Shown: positions 17,931-27,501, numbered from the stretch's first letter. The stretch: DNA of 64,000 nucleotides from Pantoea alfalfae (GCF_019880205.1 NZ_CP082295.1:79562-143561); one strand, 5' to 3'. Numbers and translations are program-made. Notes: a model not told the origin generated them from the sequence alone.

Positions 17931-17954
17931 TAAAGATTCCTGCAATAAAACCAT

Positions 17955-17982
17955 TAAAAAAAGCGGCCACCAGGGTGACCGC
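17955..17982 (-). terminator. Terminator-like hairpin between dfoC and dfoS
   Basis: On the minus strand GCGGTCACC pairs with GGTGGCCGC (one G-U pair) across a 2-nt loop and is followed by seven T residues. It sits 26 bp after the dfoC stop and would lower dfoS expression relative to dfoJAC. Confidence 0.8.
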
Positions 17983-18008
17983 ATAATAATCGAGTGACAG
18001 TGTAACTG

Positions 18009-20363
18009 TTAACGCCAGCGGGCAATCGGGTTGACCAGCGTACCGGCGAACTTAAGGTTCTCGGCGGGATCGGAAAGGTTGATCATCTGCTGGTTATTCG
18101 CCAGCTGCAGGCGGTTCAGGCAGGAGCGGGTAAACTCAGGCGCGAACATGTCATAGCGCGCGAACTTAGTCGCATGCTCCGGATGCGCCTGCTGGTAATC
18201 CTTCACGCACTGCGCCACTGCCTGCCAGAAATCGTCTTCCGGCAGCGTCTCTGACTGATCGAGAATCGCGCTGATAAAGCGGAAGATGCAGTCAAACACA
18301 TCGGTGAAGATAGAGAGCAACTTAAGCTCCTCCGGCACCTCGACGGCCAGGCGCTGCACGCCTTCCGGCAGCACCGCGTCAGGGTTCATCACGGCGATCT
18401 CTTCGCCGATATCCTTCATATAGGCGCTGACCGGCACGTTGTTTTCCAGCAACATGATCAGGTTTTCACCGTGCGGCATAAACACCAGATCGTGCTGGTA
18501 GAAGCAGTGCAGCAGCGGGCTGAGATAGCAGGTCAGATAGCGTTCAATCCACTGCTTCGCAGGTAAACCGGAGTCCGCGATCAGCGCGGGCAGCAGTGGC
18601 TGCTGGTGGTGATCGACGTGCAGGAAAGAGGCCATCGTCATCAGACGCTGGCCTGGTTGCAGGCTGGCGGCTGGATTATCGCGCCACAGCGCAGCAAACA
18701 TCTTTTTATAGGCGGAGTCGCCTTTGATGGCCTGCTCGTAGTAGCGGTTGTGATAGCCAACCGACGCAACTTCACGCAGGATGCGGAAATCACAGCGTTT
18801 CAGCCAGTCATCGCCCGCCACCAGTTGTTCCAGCCAGCCGTTTATCGCGGGTGTTGTCGCCATGTAATAGGGCGACAGGCCGCGCATAAAGCCCATGTTA
18901 AGTACTGACAGCGCGGTTTTCACGTAACGCTTTTCAGGCTGGCTGCGGTTAAAGAAGGTGCGGATGGACTGCTGCGCCTGGTATGCGTCGTCGCCGGTGC
19001 CGAGATAAACAATATCGTGATTAGCGATGTCCGCTGCAAACACGGTCAGCAGTTTGTTCTGCCACTGCCACGGATGTACCGGCATCAGGATATAGTCCTC
19101 TGTCGCCAGCCCTTTCTTTATCAGCTGCGCATTGAACTGTTCCACGGTAGTGTCGCCCAGCTCATCACGCATCAGCTGCTCATAGCTCAGCTCGCTGAGG
19201 CTGGAGAAATGGGCGTTGCGGCGGTGGACCGCGACCCAGATAAGATGCACGGGCGCGGCTGCTTCCGGCGCATAGGCCAGATAGTCCTGTGCATCGAAGC
19301 CAATACGTCCGTTGTTGGCAACAAAGCAGGGATGGCCTTCGGTCATCGCCGCTTCTACCGTCTGGAAATCAGCTGCGACCAGCGCCTGGCTGTCGGGGTT
19401 ATTCTTCTGCAGCTTATAAACGCTGCTGCACAGCGTGCTGCTGATCTCTTCCATGTAAGTTGCCAGCAGCGCCTGCGGAATCCCGATCTCACCGTTGAAC
19501 TCCACGATAAACTTCAGCGCATCCAGCGGCAGCGCGTGACCGTTCTCCTGCTTGCGCAGGGCATCTGCGTCGATCTCCCAGTGATCCAGCGCCAGCCGCG
19601 ACGCCCGGAAATGGTAAGTTGCTTCACCGCCCGGCACCGCCAGCTGATAACTGCCATCGCCCGTTTCCTGCGGCGCAATGATTTTTTCATGCGCGAACTC
19701 AGCAATTGCCTTGCGGATCAGCATGCGGTTTGCCTGCGCCCAGTGGTCGCCCGTCAGATGCGTGCCGTCGGTCAGTGAAGGGGGAATGTTCATGGTCTGC
19801 GACTCCTGCTGTAACGCGTGTTGATAATCTTCCCGCTGGCAAAAGGCCAGCCAGGCGGTTTTATGGCCCATGTCGATGGTGTGCTGGTAGCGGAATCCGG
19901 CGCGTTTATTCAGCACGTGAATTTTTTCATTGCGCACGTCTGGCTCGACCACCACGCGACGCACCTCTGGACGGCTGAACATGTAGTCCATCACCAGCGT
20001 GAAGACCTGCCAGCTAAAGGCTTTGATCGGCTGGCTGGCTGGGGCAATCAGAATATGCATGCCGTAATCATCGGACGCGGCCGGATAAAACTTGCCAACC
20101 TCGTCGTCACAGGCGCGGTAGCACTCAATCAGGCAGACGGGCTGATCATTGCAGCAGCCAATCAGCGCTGCATGGGGATCCGTTGCCGTCAGCGTCTGGT
20201 AGAACGCCGCGACCTGCTCCAGGCTCTGCTGCTGCATGCCCCAGAAGCGGGCGTAATCGCGGGTAACCCAGCTGTGGATTAGCGGCGCATCACTCTCAAG
20301 CATCGGTCTCAGGGTAAACCGTCCTGCGGGGCGGTCGGCACTGAACAGTGTTAGTGATTTCAT
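18009..20363 (-). CDS. dfoC: DfoC: fused N-acyltransferase and NIS siderophore synthetase
   Basis: A 784-residue bifunctional enzyme. Residues about 1-190 are a GNAT-type acyltransferase of the AlcB/RhbD kind (RPMLESDAPLIHSWVTRDYARFWGM; VVVEPDVRNEKIHVLNKRAGF) that acylates N-hydroxycadaverine. The rest is an IucA/IucC-family synthetase (DesD-like) with EGHPCFVANNGRIGFDAQDY near 345, MPVHPWQWQNKL near 430 and MPHGENLIMLLENN near 630; it condenses N-hydroxy-N-succinylcadaverine units to desferrioxamine. In actinomycetes DesC and DesD are separate; the fusion is the enterobacterial arrangement. Start at 20361-20363 with GGAG 8 nt upstream, 1 bp after dfoA. Confidence 0.92.
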   Translation of the reverse strand: MKSLTLFSADRPAGRFTLRPMLESDAPLIHSWVTRDYARFWGMQQQSLEQVAAFYQTLTATDPHAALIGCCNDQPVCLIECYRACDDEVGKFYPAASDDYGMHILIAPASQPIKAFSWQVFTLVMDYMFSRPEVRRVVVEPDVRNEKIHVLNKRAGFRYQHTIDMGHKTAWLAFCQREDYQHALQQESQTMNIPPSLTDGTHLTGDHWAQANRMLIRKAIAEFAHEKIIAPQETGDGSYQLAVPGGEATYHFRASRLALDHWEIDADALRKQENGHALPLDALKFIVEFNGEIGIPQALLATYMEEISSTLCSSVYKLQKNNPDSQALVAADFQTVEAAMTEGHPCFVANNGRIGFDAQDYLAYAPEAAAPVHLIWVAVHRRNAHFSSLSELSYEQLMRDELGDTTVEQFNAQLIKKGLATEDYILMPVHPWQWQNKLLTVFAADIANHDIVYLGTGDDAYQAQQSIRTFFNRSQPEKRYVKTALSVLNMGFMRGLSPYYMATTPAINGWLEQLVAGDDWLKRCDFRILREVASVGYHNRYYEQAIKGDSAYKKMFAALWRDNPAASLQPGQRLMTMASFLHVDHHQQPLLPALIADSGLPAKQWIERYLTCYLSPLLHCFYQHDLVFMPHGENLIMLLENNVPVSAYMKDIGEEIAVMNPDAVLPEGVQRLAVEVPEELKLLSIFTDVFDCIFRFISAILDQSETLPEDDFWQAVAQCVKDYQQAHPEHATKFARYDMFAPEFTRSCLNRLQLANNQQMINLSDPAENLKFAGTLVNPIARWR

Positions 20364-20364
20364 C

Positions 20365-21657
20365 TCAGTGCTCCGATTTTGCCGGGAAGGTCTGGAAGGC
20401 GATCTGGCGCTCAATCGGATAGACCTCGCGTCCGGTCAGTTCACGCAGCAGTACAGAGTTGCGGTAGCAAGCCATGCCGAGGTCCGGCGTGACAAAGCCG
20501 TGGGTATGCAGTTCGGCGTTCTGTACGAAAATCTGATTATGATGATCGATGCTGTAGTTGCGCTGCACGTCGTAGCGGCCTTTGTCATCCCAGCGCAGGC
20601 GTGCGGTAATGCCCTCTAAAAACATTGGTGGCTGATAGTGATAGCCGGTCGCCATCACCAGTCCTTCAGAGCGACGGGTGAAGGTGCAATCCTGCTCCTC
20701 CTGATGTAGCGTCAGCTCGAATTCGCCCTGCGGCAGCCAGCGCATCGCGGTCAGCGCCGAGTGGGTAAACAGGTTGACGTTGAGATCGCCGTCGAGCTGT
20801 TTGACATACATCAGGTCATAAATGTCATTGATTAAGCTGCTGTTGATGCCTTTGTAGAGATTCTTATGGCGCGCATTCAGCTCATCACGGGTGGTGGCGG
20901 GCAGGGCGTGGAAATAGTCGACCCACTCTGGTGAGGTCATCTCCAGCGTGAGCTTGGTGTACTCCAGCGGATAGAAGCGCGGCGCGCGGGTGATCCAGTT
21001 GAGCTGATAACCAAAGCGGTCAATATCGGTCAGCAGGTCGTAGTAAATTTCTGCGGCGCTCTGGCCGCTGCCCAGTACGGTAATTGAACGCTTCTGCTGC
21101 AGTTCTGCTTTGTTAGCCAGATAGTGGCTGGAGTGCGTCAGGCGCTGACGATGCGGCTGGCTGCACGCTGGCATCCAGGCTTTAGGCCCGGTGCCGAGAA
21201 CCAGATGACGCGCCTGATAGCGCAGTTTTTCACCCGTTCGGGTGTCGGTCACCTGAAGATGATAGATCCCGGTGGCCTCATCATGGCTGACATACTCGAC
21301 ATGACTGTTCCAGCGCAGATTGGAGAGCCGCGAGCTGGCCCACTGGCAGTACTGGTTATACTCTTTGCGCATCAGGAAGAAATCTTCACGGATATAAAAA
21401 GAGTATAACTTTCCCTTTTCCTTCATGTAGTTGAGCAGACTATACGGGCTGGTGGGGTCGGCAAGCGTCACCAGGTCGGCCATAAACGGCGTCTGAAGAT
21501 GAGCATTTTCCAGCATCATGCCGGTGTGCCAGTCAAAGCCCGGATTCTCATCCAGGAAGAGACCATTCAGCCCCTCAACCGGCTCGCTCAGACAGGCCAG
21601 GCTCAGGTTGAACGGGCCGATGCCGATACCAATAAAATCGTAAACAGGATTATTCAT
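20365..21657 (-). CDS. dfoA: DfoA: FAD-dependent cadaverine N-monooxygenase
   Basis: A 430-residue flavoprotein of the lysine/ornithine N-hydroxylase family (IucD, AlcA, DesB). The FAD site is FIGIGIGPFNLSLACL near the N-terminus, the NADPH site VLGSGQSAAEIYYDL near residue 195, and the C-terminal family motif ATGYHYQPP. It hydroxylates cadaverine made by DfoJ. It lies 1 bp from both dfoJ and dfoC, so the three are one transcription unit. ATG at 21655-21657 with GGAGAG upstream. Confidence 0.92.
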   Translation of the reverse strand: MNNPVYDFIGIGIGPFNLSLACLSEPVEGLNGLFLDENPGFDWHTGMMLENAHLQTPFMADLVTLADPTSPYSLLNYMKEKGKLYSFYIREDFFLMRKEYNQYCQWASSRLSNLRWNSHVEYVSHDEATGIYHLQVTDTRTGEKLRYQARHLVLGTGPKAWMPACSQPHRQRLTHSSHYLANKAELQQKRSITVLGSGQSAAEIYYDLLTDIDRFGYQLNWITRAPRFYPLEYTKLTLEMTSPEWVDYFHALPATTRDELNARHKNLYKGINSSLINDIYDLMYVKQLDGDLNVNLFTHSALTAMRWLPQGEFELTLHQEEQDCTFTRRSEGLVMATGYHYQPPMFLEGITARLRWDDKGRYDVQRNYSIDHHNQIFVQNAELHTHGFVTPDLGMACYRNSVLLRELTGREVYPIERQIAFQTFPAKSEH

Positions 21658-21658
21658 T

Positions 21659-23221
21659 TCAGATCTCTCCATGATTCGCCGCGCTCAGCGCAGAGGCACG
21701 CACCTGTTCGCGGCCATAGTGCGCAATCAGGCTCAGTACATCTTCAATGTCGGCAGTGGTCGTGGTGGGATTTAACAGGGTAAATTTCAGATACTGACGC
21801 CCGTCGACTTTTGTGCCCGCAATCACCGCATTACCGGAACGGAACAGCGCTTTACGGATGGCAGCGTTGATCTCGTCGATCTGCGCGTCGCTGGCATGTT
21901 TGCCGGGAACGTAGCGGAAAATCTGGGTCGTCAGCTCAGGCGCATGCAGCACTTCAATGGCAGGATGCGCCGTTAACAGCTGGTGCGTGGCCTGGGTCAG
22001 ATCTATCAGCGTATCGAAGGCGTCACCCAGCGCCGCGGGGCCCATCACACGCAGTGTCAGCCACATCTTCAGGGCGTCAAAACGGCGGGTGGTCTGAATA
22101 CTTTTGTTCACCAGATTGGGCGTGCCTTCCTGCTGAGCGCTGAGTGGATTCAGGTAATCTGCATGGTGCGTGACATGCTTCAGGTCATGACTGTCGCGCA
22201 CAAAGAAGGCGCCACAGCTGACAGTCTGGAAGAACGATTTGTGATAATCGACAGTGACGGAGTCAGCATGCTCAATGCCGTTAAGCCGTGCGCGATGATT
22301 CTCAGAAACCAGCAGGCCGCAGCCGTAAGCGGCGTCAACATGCATCCAGAGACCGTAATCGTCACAGAGACGGGCGATTTCGGGCAGCGGATCGATGCTG
22401 CCAAAGTCTGTGGTGCCGCTGGTGGCGACTACGGCAATCGGGATTAGCCCTTCACTGCGGCAGCGTGCGATCTCTTTTTCCAGGCATTTTGCGTCCATTC
22501 GGTAGTGGTCGTCGTGATCAACGGCGATAACCGCGTCATAGCCCAGACCCAGAATCGCCATCGACTTCTGAATGCTGAAGTGGCTGAGTTTCGAGGTAAA
22601 TACCCGCCACTTCGGCGCTGTCTCCGGCAGGCCGCGATGTTTGATCAGATGCCCCGGATGATGTTCCGCGCACCAGCTGTCACGCGCCAGCAGCATTGCC
22701 ATCAGATTGGACTGGGTGCCGCCGCTGGTAAAGATCCCATCCGATCCGGCAGGCAGACCAATACGGCCCAGCGTCCAGTCGATCACCTTCTGCTCAATCA
22801 GCGTGCCGCCGGCACTCTGATCCCAGGTATCGACCGAACTGTTCACTGCCGCCATAATCTGCTCGGCCATCAGAGAGGGCAGCACGACCGGGCAATTCAG
22901 ATGCGCCAGGTATTTAGGGTGGTGGAACCAGACGGCGTCACGCAGATAGAGCTGACTCAGCTCTGCCAGCGCGTCATCGTTATTGCCCAGCGGACGATCG
23001 AGATCGACATCGCTGAACGCCGCCGCCAGTTCGTGGGGCAGAATCCCGCTGAAAGGCTTCTCTACGCCAGTAACGGTGCGCGTCATCAGCGCCAGCACCT
23101 CCTGAGTCTGCTGCGACCACGCCGCCAGTTGCTGATCGTTAAAAATAGCCGTTTCGGCTCCGCTGGCATTGGAGGCTGGCGCGAGGTCCAGTGCCGTCTG
23201 AGTGGATGAGCGTAAAAGCAT
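21659..23221 (-). CDS. dfoJ: DfoJ: PLP-dependent lysine decarboxylase of desferrioxamine synthesis
   Basis: A 520-residue group II decarboxylase (glutamate/DABA/DesA-like fold) that converts lysine to cadaverine, the first step of the pathway. PLP contacts are visible in TSGGTQSNLMAMLLARDSW, HVDAAYGCGLLVSENHR and the Schiff-base lysine in VDYHKSFFQTVSCGAFF (about residue 327). It is the first gene of the operon, with AGGAA before the ATG and a strong Fur site about 215 bp upstream. Confidence 0.92.
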   Translation of the reverse strand: MLLRSSTQTALDLAPASNASGAETAIFNDQQLAAWSQQTQEVLALMTRTVTGVEKPFSGILPHELAAAFSDVDLDRPLGNNDDALAELSQLYLRDAVWFHHPKYLAHLNCPVVLPSLMAEQIMAAVNSSVDTWDQSAGGTLIEQKVIDWTLGRIGLPAGSDGIFTSGGTQSNLMAMLLARDSWCAEHHPGHLIKHRGLPETAPKWRVFTSKLSHFSIQKSMAILGLGYDAVIAVDHDDHYRMDAKCLEKEIARCRSEGLIPIAVVATSGTTDFGSIDPLPEIARLCDDYGLWMHVDAAYGCGLLVSENHRARLNGIEHADSVTVDYHKSFFQTVSCGAFFVRDSHDLKHVTHHADYLNPLSAQQEGTPNLVNKSIQTTRRFDALKMWLTLRVMGPAALGDAFDTLIDLTQATHQLLTAHPAIEVLHAPELTTQIFRYVPGKHASDAQIDEINAAIRKALFRSGNAVIAGTKVDGRQYLKFTLLNPTTTTADIEDVLSLIAHYGREQVRASALSAANHGEI

Positions 23222-23436
23222 TTTCAGTTCCTGTGCGTGAATATCAGTGACCCTGCCGACACCACGTCAGCAGCGTTAGAAATCCGCTCAACAACTCCAG
23301 TAAACATAAAACTAACTAACCAGATAAAAACCCTGACCATTACGTGGGTTAGGGTTTTCACCTTAAAAAGAGAAAATACCGCATATTATTTGTGGATTTG
23401 GCAGCGTTTAACGCTTTCTTATATGCGGATGAGAGT

Positions 23437-23455
23437 GTAAATGTTAATCATTATC
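23437..23455 (-). promoter_or_regulatory. Fur box of the desferrioxamine operon
   Basis: GTAAATGTTAATCATTATC matches the palindromic 19-bp Fur consensus at 16 positions. It is the only such site in the 549-bp gap between dfoJ and the PTS genes, so iron control of dfoJAC is expected. The leader between it and dfoJ also contains an AAAACCCT/AGGGTTTT stem-loop near 23325-23358. The rest of the gap up to the PTS terminator shows no gene. Confidence 0.85.
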
Positions 23456-23722
23456 ATTCAATTGTTTTGTTGTTAAATTTTATTTATTAGTATGTCTAAT
23501 GTTGAAAATGTGATTCAGATCACTTTTTACGTTCGGAATAGTCCTTTTTTTATGGAAAATCAGGACCGGGTTGAACCAGAAATGAGGGGAGCAGTGGCGT
23601 TGTGCGTCAGCGTACGGGCAAAACAAAGGGGAGAAATGACATTAATCGATATCAGGATCGGCGCGCTGCAGCCAGTAAGTGTGGGAATACCGGGGGTTCG
23701 GTCAGTCTGGTCGGGTGTGAAA

Positions 23723-23753
23723 AACCGGAAAAGGCGGAGGGCCTTTTCCGGTT
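23723..23753 (-). terminator. Rho-independent terminator of the ascorbate-type PTS operon
   Basis: Arms AACCGGAAAAGG and CCTTTTCCGGTT form a perfect 12-bp stem; on the minus strand it is followed by a T-run, 18 bp after the IIC stop. Confidence 0.88.
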
Positions 23754-23770
23754 AGCATTACAGCGGCTGA

Positions 23771-25144
23771 TTACACTTCATTTGTTTCAGCAGGAACTTT
23801 CTTTTTGGCCATGAAGTTATAAACCACAAGCAGGCCAAAAATGCCGATGATAATCAGGGTAATGGTTCCCTTATCCATAAAGTGCGCCATATTACCGAGC
23901 AGGATGCCTGTTACGCCAAAGTCCGTATCCGAGAAAGTGGTGTTTGTCAGTCCAATCTGTCCGAGCACCGGCAACAGGGCGACAGGCAGGAAGGTGATTA
24001 ACAGGCCATGAGCGAAGGCGCCACAGATTGCTCCGCGTTTGCCGCCGGTCGCATTACCAAACACGCCAGCTGTCGCACCACAGAAGAAGTGAGGAACAAC
24101 ACCCGGCAGAATCAAGACCCAATGCAGCTGACCCAGGACAAACAGTCCGACCAGGCCACCGACAAAGCTGGAGATAAAGCCAACCAGCACCGCATTCGGC
24201 GCATAGGGGAAGACAATCGGGCAATCGAGCGCGGGTCTGGCTTCCGGCACCAGTTTTTCTGAAAAGCCGGTAAAGGCCGGAACGATTTCAGCCAGAATTA
24301 AACGCACGCCCTGCAGAATAATAAAGACGCCTGCGGCAAAGGTAATGGCCTGAATGAAGGAGTAAACGAGGTAGTTCTGACCATTGCTGAAGTTAGACTC
24401 TACGTACTCTTTACCGGCAGACACCGACAGGATTAAGTAAATAATCATCATCGTCAGGGAGATAGAGATTGTACTGTCGCGCAAAAAACTCAGGTTTTTT
24501 GGCATATTCATCTCTTCGGTGGATTTCGAACCTTTACCAACTAAAGAGCCGATCCAACCTGATAAGACATAACCTATTGTCCCGGTATGCGCCAGCGCGA
24601 CATGGTCACCTCCGATGATCTTGCGAATATAGGGCTGAGCGATAGCCGGGAAGGTGGCCATCAGAATACCTAACAGCAGTGACCCGGTATAAATAAGCTG
24701 AATACCTTCAAAACCAGCAACCGATAAAATAATCGCGATCATACAGGCCATGTAAAACGTCACATGTCCTGACAGGTAGATATATTTGAGTCGGGTGAAT
24801 CGGGCAACCACAATGTTGGCAACCATGCCGAAGGCCATGATCATGGTGGTTGGCGCGCCATATTTAGCCAGCGCGATAGAGACCATTGCTTCGTTATTTG
24901 GAATGATGCCCTGAACATCAAACGCATGTTTGAAAATGTCGCCCAGTGGCGTCAGGGAACCGACCAGAACGGTCGCGCCACCTGCCAGCACCAGAAAGCC
25001 CAGAATAGTTTTTACCGTGCCCTTAATCACATCTGGAAACGGCTTTTTCTGCGCAATCAGTCCGAAAAATGCCACCAGTCCGACCAGGATTGAGGGCACT
25101 TTCAGTACATCGACGACGAACTGCAAAAGATTTTGAGTAAACAT
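23771..25144 (-). CDS. PTS EIIC permease, ascorbate (UlaA/SgaT) family
   Basis: A 457-residue membrane permease of the AG superfamily PTS with about 11 helices. The N-terminus NLLQFVVDVLKVPSILVGLVAFFGLIAQKK and blocks such as TRLKYIYLSGHVTFYMA and PHFFCGATAGVFGNATGGKRGA are characteristic of UlaA-like proteins. It is the last gene of a IIA-IIB-IIC operon. None of the L-ascorbate catabolic genes (ulaDEFG) are present, so the sugar may be another acid or sugar alcohol. Confidence 0.88.
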   Translation of the reverse strand: MFTQNLLQFVVDVLKVPSILVGLVAFFGLIAQKKPFPDVIKGTVKTILGFLVLAGGATVLVGSLTPLGDIFKHAFDVQGIIPNNEAMVSIALAKYGAPTTMIMAFGMVANIVVARFTRLKYIYLSGHVTFYMACMIAIILSVAGFEGIQLIYTGSLLLGILMATFPAIAQPYIRKIIGGDHVALAHTGTIGYVLSGWIGSLVGKGSKSTEEMNMPKNLSFLRDSTISISLTMMIIYLILSVSAGKEYVESNFSNGQNYLVYSFIQAITFAAGVFIILQGVRLILAEIVPAFTGFSEKLVPEARPALDCPIVFPYAPNAVLVGFISSFVGGLVGLFVLGQLHWVLILPGVVPHFFCGATAGVFGNATGGKRGAICGAFAHGLLITFLPVALLPVLGQIGLTNTTFSDTDFGVTGILLGNMAHFMDKGTITLIIIGIFGLLVVYNFMAKKKVPAETNEV

Positions 25145-25182
25145 ATTAACCTCGAGGTAAGGCGTTTATCTGATTATTAGCG

Positions 25183-25455
25183 TCAGTTTTTCTCAAAATA
25201 CTCGCGTATTTTTTGCTCCACTTCTTTCAGGTCGATAATATTGTTGATGATGATGACCTTCTGTTCCGGCAGGTTTGCGCTGTAGGCAATATCTTTTGCC
25301 ATCACAAAAACATCCGCCACATCAGGCGTAACAGAACCAAGATCTGAATGTTCAACTTCCGCTTCAACGCCGATTGTTTTAAGCACTTTTTTGATGTTCA
25401 TTTCCATCATAAAGCTGCTGCCCAGGCCTGAACCACACACTGCCATAATCTTCAT
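25183..25455 (-). CDS. PTS EIIB, ascorbate (UlaB/SgaB) family
   Basis: A 90-residue cytoplasmic phosphocarrier with the active-site cysteine at position 7 in MAVCGSGLGSSFMMEM. It accepts phosphate from the IIA protein and passes it to the sugar entering through IIC. The ATG at 25453-25455 has GAGG upstream; an in-frame ATG 12 bp earlier overlaps that ribosome site. Confidence 0.88.
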   Translation of the reverse strand: MKIMAVCGSGLGSSFMMEMNIKKVLKTIGVEAEVEHSDLGSVTPDVADVFVMAKDIAYSANLPEQKVIIINNIIDLKEVEQKIREYFEKN

Positions 25456-25502
25456 ATCAAACCTCATTAACTGTTGATTACAAGTCGCTTTTAACGGGCG
25501 GA

Positions 25503-25952
25503 TCAGACGTCTGATAAAATCGTCATGAGCGCGTCCTGGCTGCTCGCATTAAAGATCCGAGCCATGATCTCTTCATCGGACAGCACTTCCGCCAGCTGGG
25601 AAATCATTTCGATATGGCTATTACTGTCCGGTGCCGCAAACATAAAAATCGCCTTTACCGGATCGTTCTCTTCAGAGTCAAAATTTACAGGTGTGCCCAG
25701 CAGCACAATCGACAAACCCAGTTTGTGCGCGCCCTGTTCCGGGCGCGCGTGAGGCATGGCAATCTGCGGCGCGATAACAAAAAAGGGACCGATCTCCTCT
25801 TTCTGTCGAATAATGGCATCAATATAATCCTGCGATATTGCGCCTTCACTGAGCAGAGGTCGCCCGGCTATCGCTATCGCTTCCTGCCAGTCCGCAACGC
25901 GTTCAACGTACTGGACTTTCTCATTGTTTAACCACTTCGCCAGGTGTGACAT
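25503..25952 (-). CDS. PTS EIIA, ascorbate/mannitol-fructose type (UlaC-like)
   Basis: A 149-residue EIIA of the PTS_EIIA_2 fold. The phosphorylated histidine is H68 in APQIAMPHARPEQG, at the position seen in UlaC. It is the first gene of the operon, with GGGAG 9 nt before the ATG at 25950-25952. An upstream in-frame TTG at 25970 overlaps the ribosome site and is less likely. Confidence 0.87.
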   Translation of the reverse strand: MSHLAKWLNNEKVQYVERVADWQEAIAIAGRPLLSEGAISQDYIDAIIRQKEEIGPFFVIAPQIAMPHARPEQGAHKLGLSIVLLGTPVNFDSEENDPVKAIFMFAAPDSNSHIEMISQLAEVLSDEEIMARIFNASSQDALMTILSDV

Positions 25953-26173
25953 CGCTTTGATCTCCCTCAAAATGCCTGAGTATGTACAGTCAGTTTTTTA
26001 AAACTCCTGCTTCACCACTTTTTAACTGAGCCTGCTGACAACCGAAGCTCAGGATAATGAAGGGCTTAAGATGATTAAAAAAGCCTCTTCTCATAGTGTT
26101 ACGAGAAAGTTAGTTGCTGACCGTGGACGTAAGGTTGTATTTCATCTTCGTCATCACATCTGTACATGTTGAA

Positions 26174-26187
26174 GATGTCTAGTCATC
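26174..26187. promoter_or_regulatory. Candidate GntR-family operator with CTAG centre
   Basis: GATGTCTAGTCATC is a 14-bp near-palindrome (mismatch only at the positions flanking CTAG). GntR/HutC regulators such as NagR and DasR use CTAG-centred dyads, and a regulator of that class is encoded 200 bp away. It lies in the divergent 432-bp region between the PTS operon and this regulator. Confidence 0.45.
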
Positions 26188-26261
26188 CTGATGATGTCCC
26201 TCGATGTGTATGGACACAACCTGTAAAGTCAAAATATCGCTGAACAGCCTTAACATCAGTG

Positions 26262-26278
26262 CCAACTTGATAAGTTGG
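26262..26278. promoter_or_regulatory. Perfect 7-bp dyad upstream of the GntR gene
   Basis: CCAACTT and AAGTTGG flank GAT. No T-run follows, and it lies about 105 bp upstream of the regulator start, so an operator is more likely than a terminator. Which protein binds is unknown. Confidence 0.45.
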
Positions 26279-26384
26279 TCACATATTCAGGTCGCCGAAT
26301 TAGTACTTATCCGGCAATGTCAGGCAGAACTGTACTGATACGGATTGATGGCGTTCCACCTTCACGCATACAGGAAGACATTCG

Positions 26385-27119
26385 ATGGCTGATGGCATCA
26401 CAGAAAAGCAAAAAGAGGTTGTTGATTACATCCTCAATAAAATTAAGGATGATGGCCTTCTCCCCGGAGAAAAGCTGGATACCGAAATATCCATCGCAAA
26501 AAATATCGGCATTACCCGTGCGACGGTTCGTGAAGCGACACGTATTCTGGTTGAGCAGCAGAGAATTTATCGCGTCAAAGGTTCAGGTATCTTTGTGGGC
26601 TCTACTGAAGTGAGCAGTCAGGCGCACAGATATCATGTGCTTTCACCGTTTGATTTTCAGGCGCAACGAAAGGGGCATAAAGGCGTCAGGAAAATCATTT
26701 CGGTCAGCATAATTAAAGTCCCTTCAGCCGATATGGCGCAGGCGCTCCGTATTAAAAACAGCGATCAGATTTATAAAATTTTACGCCTGATGTGTTTCGA
26801 TGATATCCCCGTGGCTCTGGAACATATTCACCTGCCGGTGAATATGTTTAATAGCCTGGAATTCAGCAAGCTGGAGGTCTCAAAATATGGCTATATTGAA
26901 GAGGTTACCGGTAAGAAAGTGCAGCTCAGGGATCAGCATCTGACGGCCGTGAATCTCGCTGATTCACAGACGCTGACTCTGCTTAATTTAGCGGAAGGGG
27001 ATGCTGTCATTCAGCTCAATGAAACCGTTTATCTCGACGACGGCGTTCCCTGTGAAGTGAATGTGGCGCTTATCAACACCCGCTTTTTCCCGTTGAAACA
27101 AAACTCGCAACGGCCTTAG
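26385..27119 (+). CDS. GntR-family regulator (HutC/UTRA type), likely controlling the PTS operon
   Basis: A 244-residue repressor. The N-terminal winged helix (about 5-70) has EKQKEVVDYILNKIKDDGLLPGEKLDTEISIAKNIGITRATVREATRIL and the wing RIYRVKGSGIFVG. The C-terminal UTRA ligand domain (about 90-235) has ISVSIIKVPSADMAQALRI, YKILRLMCFDDIPVALEHIHLP and DGVPCEVNVALINTRFFPL. It is divergent from the PTS genes across a region with two dyads. UTRA domains usually sense a sugar phosphate. Confidence 0.88.
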   Translation: MADGITEKQKEVVDYILNKIKDDGLLPGEKLDTEISIAKNIGITRATVREATRILVEQQRIYRVKGSGIFVGSTEVSSQAHRYHVLSPFDFQAQRKGHKGVRKIISVSIIKVPSADMAQALRIKNSDQIYKILRLMCFDDIPVALEHIHLPVNMFNSLEFSKLEVSKYGYIEEVTGKKVQLRDQHLTAVNLADSQTLTLLNLAEGDAVIQLNETVYLDDGVPCEVNVALINTRFFPLKQNSQRP

Positions 27120-27501
27120 AAAATACGCTTTAGACACCTGTTTTTACGTATATCAACGCTATTACTTTGCGCAGACATCAACAGGCAAGCGATCCTGAAT
27201 CAGCTGACTCCGGGATAGAGTTTGCGCTTTGGCGTGTAAGCAAGTATGCCAGGCAGCATGCTTTAATCAGCCGCTTTCGGTATCATCAGACAAAATGATC
27301 TTTCATCTAAAAATAAAATTGTTCAATATCATTATGATTTTAATTTACATGAGTAATTACTCGATGACTTAACTTGTTTTTTCACTAAAATCCAAAGAAA
27401 TGCCATCACTTGATTGATATCAAAAAATCTTCCAATACTCTCTTGCTAAAAAGATATAACAGATGATTATTACACTGTCTGATAATAAAAGGGAGTTAGT
27501 A
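27120..27501. other. AT-rich intergenic region before hcp
   Basis: A 382-bp region that becomes strongly AT-rich from about 27300, where the base composition departs from the neighbouring genes. It presumably holds the promoter of the hcp unit; AAAAAGATATAAC near 27448 could be a -10 region. No gene was recognised. Confidence 0.4.
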
